Shown one piece after another: positions 1-7,391 of a stretch of DNA of 8,228 nt; positions within the stretch are counted from its first letter, which is position 1, and each line of letters begins with the position of its first letter. The notes beneath the pieces are model-generated. The model did not search any database, was not told the origin of the DNA, and worked only from the letters and a program-made list of their open reading frames with translations. The DNA is taken from NCBI GenBank assembly GCA_018712885.1, contig DVGE01000067.1:1-8228 (forward strand). The letters are read 5' to 3'. The stretch is from Candidatus Pullichristensenella stercoripullorum (GTDB lineage: Bacteria; Bacillota; Clostridia; Christensenellales; Aristaeellaceae). Made by a program: the position numbers and the translations under genes.

Positions 1-1329
<1,329 letters not shown>

Positions 1330-1360
1330 ACAAGGCGCGCATCCTTTGAAACAGGGCGCG

Positions 1361-1392
1361 AGGGAGGCCGGACGCGGCCTCCCTTTTCGTTT
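1361..1392 (+). terminator. Intrinsic terminator of uvrA
   Basis: A perfect 10-bp GC-rich stem has left arm AGGGAGGCCG (1361-1370), loop GACG (1371-1374) and right arm CGGCCTCCCT (1375-1384). A T-rich tail, TTTTCGTTT, follows (1384-1392). It begins 31 bases after the uvrA stop, a typical rho-independent terminator position. Its tail ends just before the ribosome binding site of the next gene, so there is no room for a normal promoter between the two. Confidence 0.85.
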
Positions 1393-1393
1393 C

Positions 1394-1403
1394 GGAAAGG
1401 AGG
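1394..1403 (+). promoter_or_regulatory. Ribosome binding site supporting the GTG start of the symporter
   Basis: GGAAAGGAGG lies 6 bases before GTG at 1410. This near-perfect Shine-Dalgarno sequence fixes the start at the GTG, because no ATG in this frame lies at a suitable distance. The AAAGGAGGC stretch (1396-1404) is also complementary, with one bulged C, to the right arm and tail of the preceding terminator (1377-1386). Confidence 0.85.
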
Positions 1404-1409
1404 CGCGCT

Positions 1410-2819
1410 GTGGAGGGGCTTCTACGATTCAACGAATGGCTCTCTGGCGTGGTCTGGGGTTGGCCGATGCTGCTTTTGCTCACGCTCGCGGGCGTGACCT
1501 TTACCTTGCGCACCCGCTTTGTGCAGCTCCGCCGTTTTGGGGACATGCTGCGCCTGACGCTGGGCGCGTTCACCCGCCGCAAAAACACAGCTCCCGGGGA
1601 AGTATCGCCTCTGCAGGCGATGACCACGGCGCTGGCGGCCACGGTGGGCACGGGCAACATCGCCGGCGTGGCCGGGGCCATCGCCCTGGGCGGGCCGGGG
1701 GCAGTGTTCTGGATGTGGGTGTCGGCATTCCTCGGCATGGCCACGAAGTACGCCGAAGTCGTCCTCGCCGTGCGCTATCGCCAGCGGGCGGCGGACGGGA
1801 GCTTTTACGGCGGGCCGATGTACTATATCCGCGCCCTGGGCAGGGGCTTTGCCCCGCTCGCGCGTATCTTCGCCCTGCTCGGGGCGCTGGCCGCCTTCGG
1901 CATCGGCAATATGGTGCAGGCCAACACCGCGGCAGAGGCGGCCGCCTTCTCCCTCACAGCGCTCTTTCCCGCGCTCACGGAGGCGCCGCTGCGTCTTTTC
2001 GTGGGGCTTTTGCTTTCTCTGGCGGTCGCGCTGGCTCTGGCGGGCGGCGCGGCGCGCATCGGCAGGGCGACAGAACGGCTGGTGCCGCTGATGAGCGCCC
2101 TCTACGCCTGCATGGCGCTGGCGGTCGTTTTCCTGCGCCTTCCCGCCGCCGTCCGCGCCCTCGGAAACATCGTGACCGCGGCCTTTTCCCCGCGCGCGGC
2201 TCTCGGCGGCGCGGCGGGCGTCGGCCTTCAAACGGCGCTGCGCTGCGGCATGGAGCGCGGCATGTTCTCCCACGAGGCGGGCATGGGCTCCGCGCCCATC
2301 GCCCACGCGGGCGCGCAGACGGACGACCCAGACCGGCAGGGCCTTTTCGGCATCTTCGAGGTCTTTGCCGACACCATCGTCATCTGCACCTTGACGGCGC
2401 TGGCCATCCTCGCAAGCGGCGTTCCCGTGCCCTATGGACGCGCGGCGGGCGCGGAACTGACCATCGCCGCTATGGGAACGGTCTTTGGCGACGGCCTTGC
2501 CGCGCTTTTGACCTCCGTCTGCCTCGTGCTCTTCGCCCTTTCCACCATGCTCAGCTGGTCGCTTTACGGCGAGCGCTGCTTTGCCTTCCTCACGGGAGGG
2601 CGCGCCGTGGCGTTCTATCGCGCCGCGTTCATCGCCGCCGTCCTTCCCGGCGCGGCCATGCGCATGGAGACCGTCTGGACGCTCTCCGGCACGCTCAACG
2701 GCCTCATGGCCGTGCCCAACCTCATCGCCCTCTTCCCGCTCTCCGGCGAGGCGGCGCGCATAGCTCGCCATATCGGGCAAAAACCGCGAGGCAAAAGCGT
2801 TCAGGCTGTGCTATACTGA
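1410..2819 (+). CDS. AGCS-family sodium:alanine/glycine symporter
   Basis: This 469-residue polytopic membrane protein belongs to the alanine or glycine:cation symporter family (AgcS, AlsT, DagA). Members import small neutral amino acids, chiefly alanine or glycine, with Na+. The length is typical. Family motifs in order are ATVGTGNIAGVAGAI (77-91), PGAVFWMWV (96-104, the AGCS signature with PG.xFWMW), YGGPMYYI (133-140), GNMVQANT (166-173), RGMFSHEAGMGSAPIAHA (283-300) and DTIVICTLTA (321-330). Many hydrophobic segments run from residue 15 to about 445, consistent with about 10-11 helices. The start is GTG with a strong RBS. Only 18 bases separate the stop from the AraC-type gene, and that gene's probable promoter overlaps the last codons here. 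Substrate specificity within the family cannot be read from the sequence. No clear dedicated promoter is visible, so expression may depend on read-through from uvrA or on a promoter within its 3' end. Confidence 0.95.
   Translation: MEGLLRFNEWLSGVVWGWPMLLLLTLAGVTFTLRTRFVQLRRFGDMLRLTLGAFTRRKNTAPGEVSPLQAMTTALAATVGTGNIAGVAGAIALGGPGAVFWMWVSAFLGMATKYAEVVLAVRYRQRAADGSFYGGPMYYIRALGRGFAPLARIFALLGALAAFGIGNMVQANTAAEAAAFSLTALFPALTEAPLRLFVGLLLSLAVALALAGGAARIGRATERLVPLMSALYACMALAVVFLRLPAAVRALGNIVTAAFSPRAALGGAAGVGLQTALRCGMERGMFSHEAGMGSAPIAHAGAQTDDPDRQGLFGIFEVFADTIVICTLTALAILASGVPVPYGRAAGAELTIAAMGTVFGDGLAALLTSVCLVLFALSTMLSWSLYGERCFAFLTGGRAVAFYRAAFIAAVLPGAAMRMETVWTLSGTLNGLMAVPNLIALFPLSGEAARIARHIGQKPRGKSVQAVLY
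2809..2817 (+). promoter_or_regulatory. Extended -10 promoter of the AraC-type gene
   Basis: TG-C-TATACT (TG at 2809-2810, hexamer at 2812-2817) is a good extended -10 element. It sits on the last codons and stop of the symporter gene. There is no recognisable -35 at 16-18 bp upstream, which extended -10 promoters can tolerate. Transcription would begin near 2824, leaving a leader of about 14 nt that starts at the RBS. This is read by eye and not tested. Confidence 0.5.
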
Positions 2820-2837
2820 AGAAAAGGGGGGAAGACC

Positions 2838-3674
2838 ATGGAATGGATAAAGCGCATGAACGCGGCCATGGATCATCTGGAAGCGCACCTGACGGACAAG
2901 ATCGACGTATCGGAACTTGCGCGCATCGCCTGCTGTTCGTCCTTTCACTTTCAGCGCATGTTCTCCTATATGGCTGGCGTGCCGCTGGGGGAATACGTGC
3001 GCCGGCGGCGCATGACGCGGGCGGCGGAGGACTTGTGCGCTGGCGCGCGCGTCACCGACGTGGCCGCCCGCTATGGCTACGATTCGCCCACGGCCTTCAA
3101 CCGCGCCTTTCAAGGCGTTCACGGTTTCCCGCCCTCGAAGGCGCGTTCGGCGACGCTGCGTGCCTATACGCCCATCCGCTTTTCCCTCACCGTGACCGGC
3201 GGCGAGCCGCTTTCCTGGCGCATGGAGGCGCTGGACGCCTTTTCCGTCGCTGGATACGCCGCGCCCATCGGCAAAACGCTCGCCGAGAATTTCCAAAGCG
3301 TTCCCGCCCTCTGGGAGCGCGTGGCGCGGGAAGAGACGCTTGCGAAGCTTTTGCGCATGCAGACCGGCCCGCTGCCGGGCCTGCTGGGAGCGTCCCGCGA
3401 GACGGGCGAGGGCTGGCAGTACATGATCGGCGTTTGCGCGGAGGAAGCGGGGGAGGGCATGGCGCTGTGGCGCGTGCCCGCCTGCCATTGGGCGGTGTTT
3501 TCCGGGCGGGGCGCGATGCCGGCGGCCATTCAGGAAGTGGAACGCCGCGCGGTGCTGGAATGGCTCCCCGCCTCCGGCTATGAATACGCGAATGCGCCGG
3601 ATATCGAAGCCTATCTCGTCCCCGAGCCGCAAAACGCCGCCTTTGAGGTCTGGCTGCCCATCGTCCGCCCCTGA
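2838..3674 (+). CDS. AraC-family regulator with GyrI-like effector-binding domain
   Basis: This 278-residue cytoplasmic transcription regulator has an N-terminal AraC/XylS DNA-binding domain and a C-terminal small-molecule domain, the arrangement of E. coli Rob. The first helix-turn-helix is at about residues 24-43 (DVSELARIACCSSFHFQRMF). The second is at about 72-93 (VTDVAARYGYDSPTAF and following), with the conserved GF.PS.xR-type end at 96-103. Residues ~122-276 fit a GyrI-like/effector-binding domain, including a late FEVWLPI strand with E270, the position where family members often have a ligand-contacting acid. Such proteins typically bind amphipathic or cationic compounds and activate efflux or stress genes. 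The ligand here is unknown. ATG at 2838 follows AAGGGGGG (2824-2831) by 6 bases. The gene lies 18 bases after the symporter and 49 bases before the glycosyltransferase. Whether it regulates either neighbour is unknown. Confidence 0.92.
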   Translation: MEWIKRMNAAMDHLEAHLTDKIDVSELARIACCSSFHFQRMFSYMAGVPLGEYVRRRRMTRAAEDLCAGARVTDVAARYGYDSPTAFNRAFQGVHGFPPSKARSATLRAYTPIRFSLTVTGGEPLSWRMEALDAFSVAGYAAPIGKTLAENFQSVPALWERVAREETLAKLLRMQTGPLPGLLGASRETGEGWQYMIGVCAEEAGEGMALWRVPACHWAVFSGRGAMPAAIQEVERRAVLEWLPASGYEYANAPDIEAYLVPEPQNAAFEVWLPIVRP

Positions 3675-3711
3675 CAGGCACGCGCGCGCCTTTTGCCGCA
3701 TACGTTGCCGC

Positions 3712-3717
3712 GAGGTG
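3712..3717 (+). promoter_or_regulatory. Ribosome binding site that decides the glycosyltransferase start
   Basis: GAGGTG lies 6 bases upstream of ATG 3724. An in-frame ATG also exists at 3580, but it lies inside the AraC-type gene, has no comparable RBS, and would add 48 residues (rich in Arg, Pro and Ser) unlike the family's N-terminus. The 3724 start puts the conserved ICKNE motif near the N-terminus, as expected. Confidence 0.7.
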
Positions 3718-3723
3718 GGCTGT

Positions 3724-4812
3724 ATGGGAAAATGGAAAGTGTGCGTCTATGCGATCTGCAAAAACGAAGCCAAATTCGTCCGCCGCTGGATGGACTCCAT
3801 GCGCGAGGCGGACTGGGTGGTGGTGCTGGACACAGGCTCGGGCGACGGCACGCCGGAAATGCTGCGAAAACTCGGCGCGCAGGTGACGGAGGAGGTCATC
3901 TCCCCGTGGAGGTTCGACGTTGCCCGCAACCGCTCGCTGGAACTGGTGCCCGAGGAGGCGGACATCTGCGTCTGCACAGACCTTGACGAAGTGTTGCGCC
4001 CCGGCTGGCGCGCGGCGCTGGAGGCGGCGTGGACGGAGAACACCCGGCGCGCCCGCTACCGCTATACGTGGAACTTCAATCCCGACGGCAGCGAGGGCGT
4101 GGTTTTCTGGACGGACAAGATACACGCTCGGCACGGCTTCCGCTGGGTACACCCGGTGCATGAAGTGCTGGAATACGAACAGCCGGACTATGAGACGGTG
4201 CTGGCCGAGGGCGTGCAGCTCGACCACCGCGCCGACCCGACGAAGTCCCGCGCGCAATACCTGCCGCTGTTGGAGCTGTCCGTGCGCGAAGCGCCGCTGG
4301 ACGACCGCAACACGCACTATCTGGGGCGGGAATACATGTTCCACCGCCGCTGGAAGGAGTGCATCGAAACGCTGACGCGGCACCTCGCCTTGCCCACGGC
4401 CACCTGGCCGGACGAGCGCTGCGCCTCCATGCGCTTCATCGCCCGCTCGCACGAGGCGCTGGGCAACGTCCGCGAGGCGGAAAAATGGCTCTACCGCGCC
4501 GTGGGCGAGGCCCCGCACCTGCGCGAGCCGTGGGTGGAAATGGCGGCGCTCTGCTACCGCCGGCGCGACTGGGAGGGCACGGCCTTCTTCGCCCTGCGCG
4601 CTTTGGACATCCAGGAGCGGCCCAAGACCTACATCTGCGAGGCGTCCGCCTGGGGCAGTTTGCCCTATGATCTGGCTTCCCTGGCGCTCTACGAGACGGG
4701 CCGCGTGCGCGAGGCCATCCCGCTTTTGGAAAAGGCCGTGGAACTGGAACCATCCAACGAACGGCTGCGGGAAAACCTGCGCCTGATGCGCGCGGAAAAG
4801 AGAAGGGGATAA
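3724..4812 (+). CDS. Family 2 glycosyltransferase with C-terminal TPR repeats
   Basis: This 362-residue soluble protein has an N-terminal GT-A glycosyltransferase domain and a C-terminal tetratricopeptide region. The N-terminus has the family 2 pattern: VYAICKNEAKFVRRWMDS (8-25) then VVLDTGSGDGTPEML (33-47), which forms the nucleotide-sugar site. DLDE (86-89) is the likely metal-binding acidic motif. HPVHE (143-147) and LDHRADPTKSRAQYL (166-180) are conserved in the TPR-glycosyltransferase group. TPR-like helix pairs lie at about 198-222, 235-265, 268-297 and 314-345; the last (GRVREAIPLLEKAVELEPSN) is the clearest. No signal peptide or membrane helix is seen. The predicted reaction is transfer of a sugar from a nucleotide-sugar to a protein or glycan acceptor, with the TPRs probably binding the acceptor. 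SunS, a peptide S-glycosyltransferase, shares this general build, but no precursor peptide gene is visible here. Donor and acceptor are unknown. It is probably co-transcribed with the regulator 49 bases upstream. Confidence 0.85.
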   Translation: MGKWKVCVYAICKNEAKFVRRWMDSMREADWVVVLDTGSGDGTPEMLRKLGAQVTEEVISPWRFDVARNRSLELVPEEADICVCTDLDEVLRPGWRAALEAAWTENTRRARYRYTWNFNPDGSEGVVFWTDKIHARHGFRWVHPVHEVLEYEQPDYETVLAEGVQLDHRADPTKSRAQYLPLLELSVREAPLDDRNTHYLGREYMFHRRWKECIETLTRHLALPTATWPDERCASMRFIARSHEALGNVREAEKWLYRAVGEAPHLREPWVEMAALCYRRRDWEGTAFFALRALDIQERPKTYICEASAWGSLPYDLASLALYETGRVREAIPLLEKAVELEPSNERLRENLRLMRAEKRRG

Positions 4813-4816
4813 GAGA

Positions 4817-4845
4817 CGGGGCGGCGATGTGTTTTCGCCGCCCCG
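4817..4845. terminator. GC-rich hairpin between convergent genes
   Basis: A perfect 11-bp stem has CGGGGCGGCGA (4817-4827), a 7-base loop, and TCGCCGCCCCG (4835-4845). It begins 5 bases after the stop of the glycosyltransferase gene and lies 89 bases past the stop of the convergent membrane gene. It has no proper T-run on either side: the + side continues AACCAGCCCC and the - side TCTCTTATCC, which is only modestly pyrimidine-rich. It probably acts as a two-way transcript end or a 3'-stabilising hairpin. Confidence 0.6.
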
Positions 4846-4934
4846 AACCAGCCCCCGTATTCCCGCTTCGGCAAGCGCTTTCAGGCGATCTCCCATCCTG
4901 CTTGCGCACAGATGCCGTCGAACTCTGAAAAAGG

Positions 4935-5426
4935 TCATACCTCCCACTTGCGCGCGTTCACATACAGGCAGATGGCGCTGAACACGTCCAGACAAAAGAA
5001 GAACTGCATGACGCCGTGGACGAGCAGCGTTTTTGTCCGGATCTTTCCCTCCCTGTGCGCCTGCAAAAGCCCGCTGAGGCCGTACATCGTCGAAGGCAAA
5101 AGTACGGAATAGTCGAAGAGCGCCAGGAAGGGCAGCAGCGGGATGACGAAGACGCTCATCATCATTCCCGCAAAGAAGACGCCGATGTAAAAGGGAATGT
5201 TGCACAACTTGAGCACCATGTTCCAAAACAGCAGCCGCCGCGCCGGCCAGCCCCGGCGCGGGAGCAGAAAGGCGCAGACCATGGCGGGCAGGAAAGCCAG
5301 CAGGACGATCAGCGCCCACAAGACGAGGATCATCCACGGTTTACCGTGCAGCAAAAGAGCGATCCCGCCCGCCAACAGGACGTAGGGCGCGATCAACAGC
5401 GCGGCCAGCGGCAGTTTTTGCTTCAA
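4935..5426 (-). CDS. Small polytopic membrane protein, function unknown
   Basis: This 163-residue very hydrophobic protein has about five predicted membrane helices, near residues 8-27, 31-54, 67-86, 86-106 and 133-156. Positively charged turns (PRRGWPARR at 56-64, HREGKIRTK at 124-132) are consistent with cytoplasmic loops. A short KLCNIPFY segment (73-80) and FDYSVLLPSTMYGLSGLL (104-121) look like conserved family sequence. From memory it resembles the DUF6652 group of Bacillota membrane proteins, but I cannot check this. There are no catalytic or transport motifs, so no function is given. The start is TTG at 5426, supported by AAAGGAG 8 bases upstream. The gene is downstream of and co-oriented with the acyl-CoA synthetase, but a terminator stands between them, so the two need not be functionally linked. 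Confidence 0.82.
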   Translation of the reverse strand: MKQKLPLAALLIAPYVLLAGGIALLLHGKPWMILVLWALIVLLAFLPAMVCAFLLPRRGWPARRLLFWNMVLKLCNIPFYIGVFFAGMMMSVFVIPLLPFLALFDYSVLLPSTMYGLSGLLQAHREGKIRTKTLLVHGVMQFFFCLDVFSAICLYVNARKWEV

Positions 5427-5434
5427 TTCTCCCG

Positions 5435-5441
5435 CTCCTTT
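5435..5441 (-). promoter_or_regulatory. Ribosome binding site supporting the TTG start
   Basis: On the minus strand AAAGGAG is followed by an 8-base spacer and TTG at 5426-5424. There is no ATG or GTG in frame near this site, and the next in-frame Met would cut off three of the five helices, so TTG is the best start. The RBS sits only a few bases after the T-rich tail of the preceding terminator. Confidence 0.75.
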
Positions 5442-5445
5442 CTCG

Positions 5446-5478
5446 AAAACAGAAAAGCTCCCCGCATGGGCAGGGAGC
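5446..5478 (-). terminator. Intrinsic terminator of the acyl-CoA synthetase gene
   Basis: Read on the minus strand, GCTCCCTGC (5478-5470), loop CCAT, and GCGGGGAGC (5465-5457) form a 9-bp stem with one G-U wobble. TTTTCTGTTTT follows directly. On the plus strand the wobble becomes a C-A mismatch and no T-run follows, so the signal is specific to minus-strand transcription. It begins 12 bases after the stop of the synthetase gene. Confidence 0.82.
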
Positions 5479-5489
5479 CTCCTCGCGTT

Positions 5490-7208
5490 TTACGCCACGT
5501 GCTGGGCGTTGGCCTCTTCCTCCAATTTGCGGTAGGCGACCTTGCCCACCAGCGTCTTGGGCAGTTCCTCGCGGAACTCGATGTCGTAGGGCATGGCGTA
5601 GCGGGCGATGTGCTTTTCGCAGTACTTGAGGATCTCACGCTTGACCTCGTCCGAGGGCTGCACGCCCGGGCGCAGCACCACGTAGGCCTTGACCTTCTGC
5701 ATCTTGTAGGGGTCTTTGACGCCGATGACGCAGCTGTACAGCACCTTTTCGTGGCCGTCGATGATGTTCTCCAGCTGCGAGGGATAGACGTTGTAGCCGG
5801 AGGTGACGATCATGCGCTTGATGCGCTGGCGGAAGTAGACAAAGCCGTCCGCGTCCATCGTGCCCAGGTCGCCGGTGTGCAGCCAGATGCGGCCGTCGGC
5901 ATGCTCGCGCAGCGTCATGGCCGTCTCCTCGGGATTGTCCACATAGCCGAGCATCACCGTGGGGCCGGAAAGGACGATCTCGCCTTCCTCGCCGTTGGGC
6001 ACCTCGTCGGTGGTGCCGGGCTTGACGATCTTGTAATAGGTGTCCGGGAAGGGCACGCCGATGGAACCCTCGCGGTAGTAGCCAAGCGGCGTTAAGCAGC
6101 TGGCCGTGACGCACTCGGTGGTGCCGTAGCCCTCGCGGATGGGCACGGGGGAGTTGTGTTCCTTTAAGAACTTGTCCACCTTGGTCTTCAGCTCTATGGA
6201 GAGCGAATCGCCGCCGGAGAACACGCCGCGCAGGAAGCTCAAATTGGCGTTTTCCAGCTTGTCGGCGCGCAAAAGCGCCTCAAACAGCGTCGGAACGCCG
6301 GGAATGAGGTTAGGCTTTTTCTTCTTCAGCAGCTTGGCGTAGGTGCTGATGGTGAACTGGGGCACGAGGATGCAGGTCGCGCCTACCACCAGCGCCGTGT
6401 GGATGCCGATGCCCAGGCCGAAGCCGTGGAAAATGGGCATCACCGAGAGCATCTTCATGCCGTGCAGGTCGGTATAGCCGCTCATGGCCGCGGTCTGCAA
6501 AGCCAAAGCGTTAAAGTTGAGGTTGGAGAGCAGGATGCCCTTGGTGGTACCGGTGGTGCCGCCGGAATAGAGGATCACCGCGCCCTCGCGCGCCTTGCCG
6601 TCGATGGGCGGCAGCTGCGTATCCTGCGCCGCGCCCGCGTCCATGAAGTCGTTCCAGAAGGTGTACTTGTCGGACTTGGGCAATTTGGGCAGCTTGCGGC
6701 CCTTAGTCATGATAAAGGCGTAGCGCAGAGGCGCCTTCAATTCATCGCGGATGCGGGCGATGAGCACCTTCACCGGATGTTCCAGCGCCGGCAGGATCTC
6801 CGCGACCTTGGGATAGAACTGGTCAAGGGTCAAAATGGCCTTGCTCTTCGAGGCATTGAGGTAGAAGGCGATCTCGCCCGGCGCGGAAAGGGGATGGATC
6901 ATCGTGGGGATGGCGCCGATGCGGTTGAGGGCGTAGAAAGCGTCCACCGCCTGCGGCGAGTTGGGCATGGCGATGGTCACGCGGTCGCCCTTGCGGATGC
7001 CAAAGGCCCACAGCGCCTTGGCCGTGGCCTGTATGCGGGCGAGGAAGGTGCGGTAATCGGTCTTCTTGCCCATGAACTCATAGGCGATGTTGCCGGGATA
7101 GCGCCGCGCGCTGTCCTCGATCATTTCGTACATGGTCTTTTCCGGGTAGTCGATGGAGTGCGGCGTGTTTCCGTAATACTTCAGCCACGGGGCTTTCAAC
7201 GCTTCCAT
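5490..7208 (-). CDS. Long-chain-type acyl-CoA synthetase (AMP-binding)
   Basis: This 572-residue enzyme of the ANL adenylating superfamily most resembles long-chain fatty acid:CoA ligases (FadD type). It activates a carboxylic acid with ATP to an acyl-adenylate and then forms the CoA thioester. Core motifs are all present: A3 YSGGTTGTTKG (214-224), the A5 region EGYGTTE (359-365), A7 WLHTGD (442-447), hinge/A8 region RQRIKRMIVTSGYNVYPSQLE across 460-480, and A10 LPKTLVGKVAYR (549-560) with the catalytic Lys at 556. Length is normal and there is no signal peptide. ATG 7208 follows AGAAGG (7220-7215) by 6 bases. It is transcribed from a near-consensus promoter about 60 bases upstream and ends at its own terminator, so it looks monocistronic. 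It probably feeds exogenous or recycled fatty acids into phospholipid or other acyl-CoA use. No beta-oxidation genes are nearby. Acyl chain length preference cannot be judged by eye. Confidence 0.94.
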   Translation of the reverse strand: MEALKAPWLKYYGNTPHSIDYPEKTMYEMIEDSARRYPGNIAYEFMGKKTDYRTFLARIQATAKALWAFGIRKGDRVTIAMPNSPQAVDAFYALNRIGAIPTMIHPLSAPGEIAFYLNASKSKAILTLDQFYPKVAEILPALEHPVKVLIARIRDELKAPLRYAFIMTKGRKLPKLPKSDKYTFWNDFMDAGAAQDTQLPPIDGKAREGAVILYSGGTTGTTKGILLSNLNFNALALQTAAMSGYTDLHGMKMLSVMPIFHGFGLGIGIHTALVVGATCILVPQFTISTYAKLLKKKKPNLIPGVPTLFEALLRADKLENANLSFLRGVFSGGDSLSIELKTKVDKFLKEHNSPVPIREGYGTTECVTASCLTPLGYYREGSIGVPFPDTYYKIVKPGTTDEVPNGEEGEIVLSGPTVMLGYVDNPEETAMTLREHADGRIWLHTGDLGTMDADGFVYFRQRIKRMIVTSGYNVYPSQLENIIDGHEKVLYSCVIGVKDPYKMQKVKAYVVLRPGVQPSDEVKREILKYCEKHIARYAMPYDIEFREELPKTLVGKVAYRKLEEEANAQHVA

Positions 7209-7248
7209 GCGCGACCTTCTTTCTCCAAACGCAAACCCAAATGGGCGT

Positions 7249-7261
7249 ATTCAACATTCAA
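7249..7261. repeat. Tandem TTGAAT direct repeat in the synthetase leader
   Basis: On the minus strand two copies of TTGAAT lie 7 bases apart (7261-7256 and 7254-7249). They fall at the predicted transcription start of the acyl-CoA synthetase gene, where a repressor site would be effective. The copies are exact but short, so this is only a candidate operator. Chance is possible in this locally AT-rich stretch. Confidence 0.35.
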
Positions 7262-7269
7262 ACACGGTC

Positions 7270-7298
7270 ATGCTACCATAAAAACACAAACTTGTCAA
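7270..7298 (-). promoter_or_regulatory. Promoter of the acyl-CoA synthetase gene
   Basis: On the minus strand TTGACA (7298-7293), a 17-base spacer, and TAGCAT (7275-7270) match the housekeeping sigma pattern. A TG one base before the -10 adds an extended -10 feature. The predicted start of transcription is near 7263, giving a leader of about 55 nt. The -35 is a perfect consensus. Confidence 0.75.
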
Positions 7299-7348
7299 CT
7301 TCGGTCACATTACAGTACGATGAAAAATGCGCGGACATGCGCCGCGCC

Positions 7349-7377
7349 TTGAACGCAGGTGCGCGCTGTGATATGAT
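7349..7377 (+). promoter_or_regulatory. Promoter of the 201-residue membrane protein gene
   Basis: TTGAAC (7349-7354), a 17-base spacer and TATGAT (7372-7377), with TG at 7369-7370 making an extended -10. Predicted transcription starts near 7384, which is the first base of the RBS, so the leader would be only about 16 nt. This promoter diverges from the synthetase promoter; the two -35 boxes are 50 bp apart. Confidence 0.72.
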
Positions 7378-7383
7378 ATACGC

Positions 7384-7391
7384 AAAGGAGG
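7384..7391 (+). promoter_or_regulatory. Ribosome binding site that decides the start at 7400
   Basis: AAAGGAGG lies 8 bases before ATG 7400. The open frame extends upstream to an ATG at 7241, but that extension crosses both divergent promoters and has no RBS. The 53 extra residues would also be encoded by AT-rich DNA unlike the rest of the gene. The 7400 start is therefore preferred. Confidence 0.85.

Noticed and set aside
1346..3583. A 745-codon open frame on the + strand overlapping the symporter and regulator genes
   Set aside because: It runs in another frame over two recognisable proteins. Its product is rich in Arg, Gly, Ala and His with no motif, as expected from shifted reading of GC-rich coding DNA.
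3675..3696. Possible terminator between the regulator and glycosyltransferase genes (GGC...GCC followed by TTTT)
   Set aside because: The stem has only three continuous pairs before a mismatch, too weak to support a terminator call.
3580..3723. Upstream start giving a 410-residue glycosyltransferase
   Set aside because: It overlaps the AraC-type gene, lacks an RBS, and adds a sequence unlike the family. ATG 3724 has a good RBS and places the ICKNE motif correctly.
3724..4812. SunS-like glycocin biosynthesis locus
   Set aside because: The glycosyltransferase has a similar overall build, but no small precursor peptide, disulfide oxidoreductase or peptidase-transporter gene is present in the window.
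3187..5337. A 716-codon open frame on the - strand across the regulator, glycosyltransferase and membrane genes
   Set aside because: It overlaps three better genes and crosses the convergent hairpin. Its product is Arg/Ala/Pro-rich low-quality sequence with no family motif and no RBS.
5016..6095. A 359-codon + strand open frame antisense to the membrane and synthetase genes
   Set aside because: It spans the junction and terminator of two supported - strand genes. The composition (Gln, His, Asp, Val, Ala) is typical of an antisense shadow.
7236..7245. Small inverted repeat CCCA-AA-TGGG in the synthetase leader
   Set aside because: The arms are only 4 bp and do not extend; this is easily expected by chance.
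6399..7352. A 317-codon + strand open frame antisense to the acyl-CoA synthetase
   Set aside because: It lies over conserved synthetase motifs and continues through the divergent promoter region, with no RBS and no recognisable domain.
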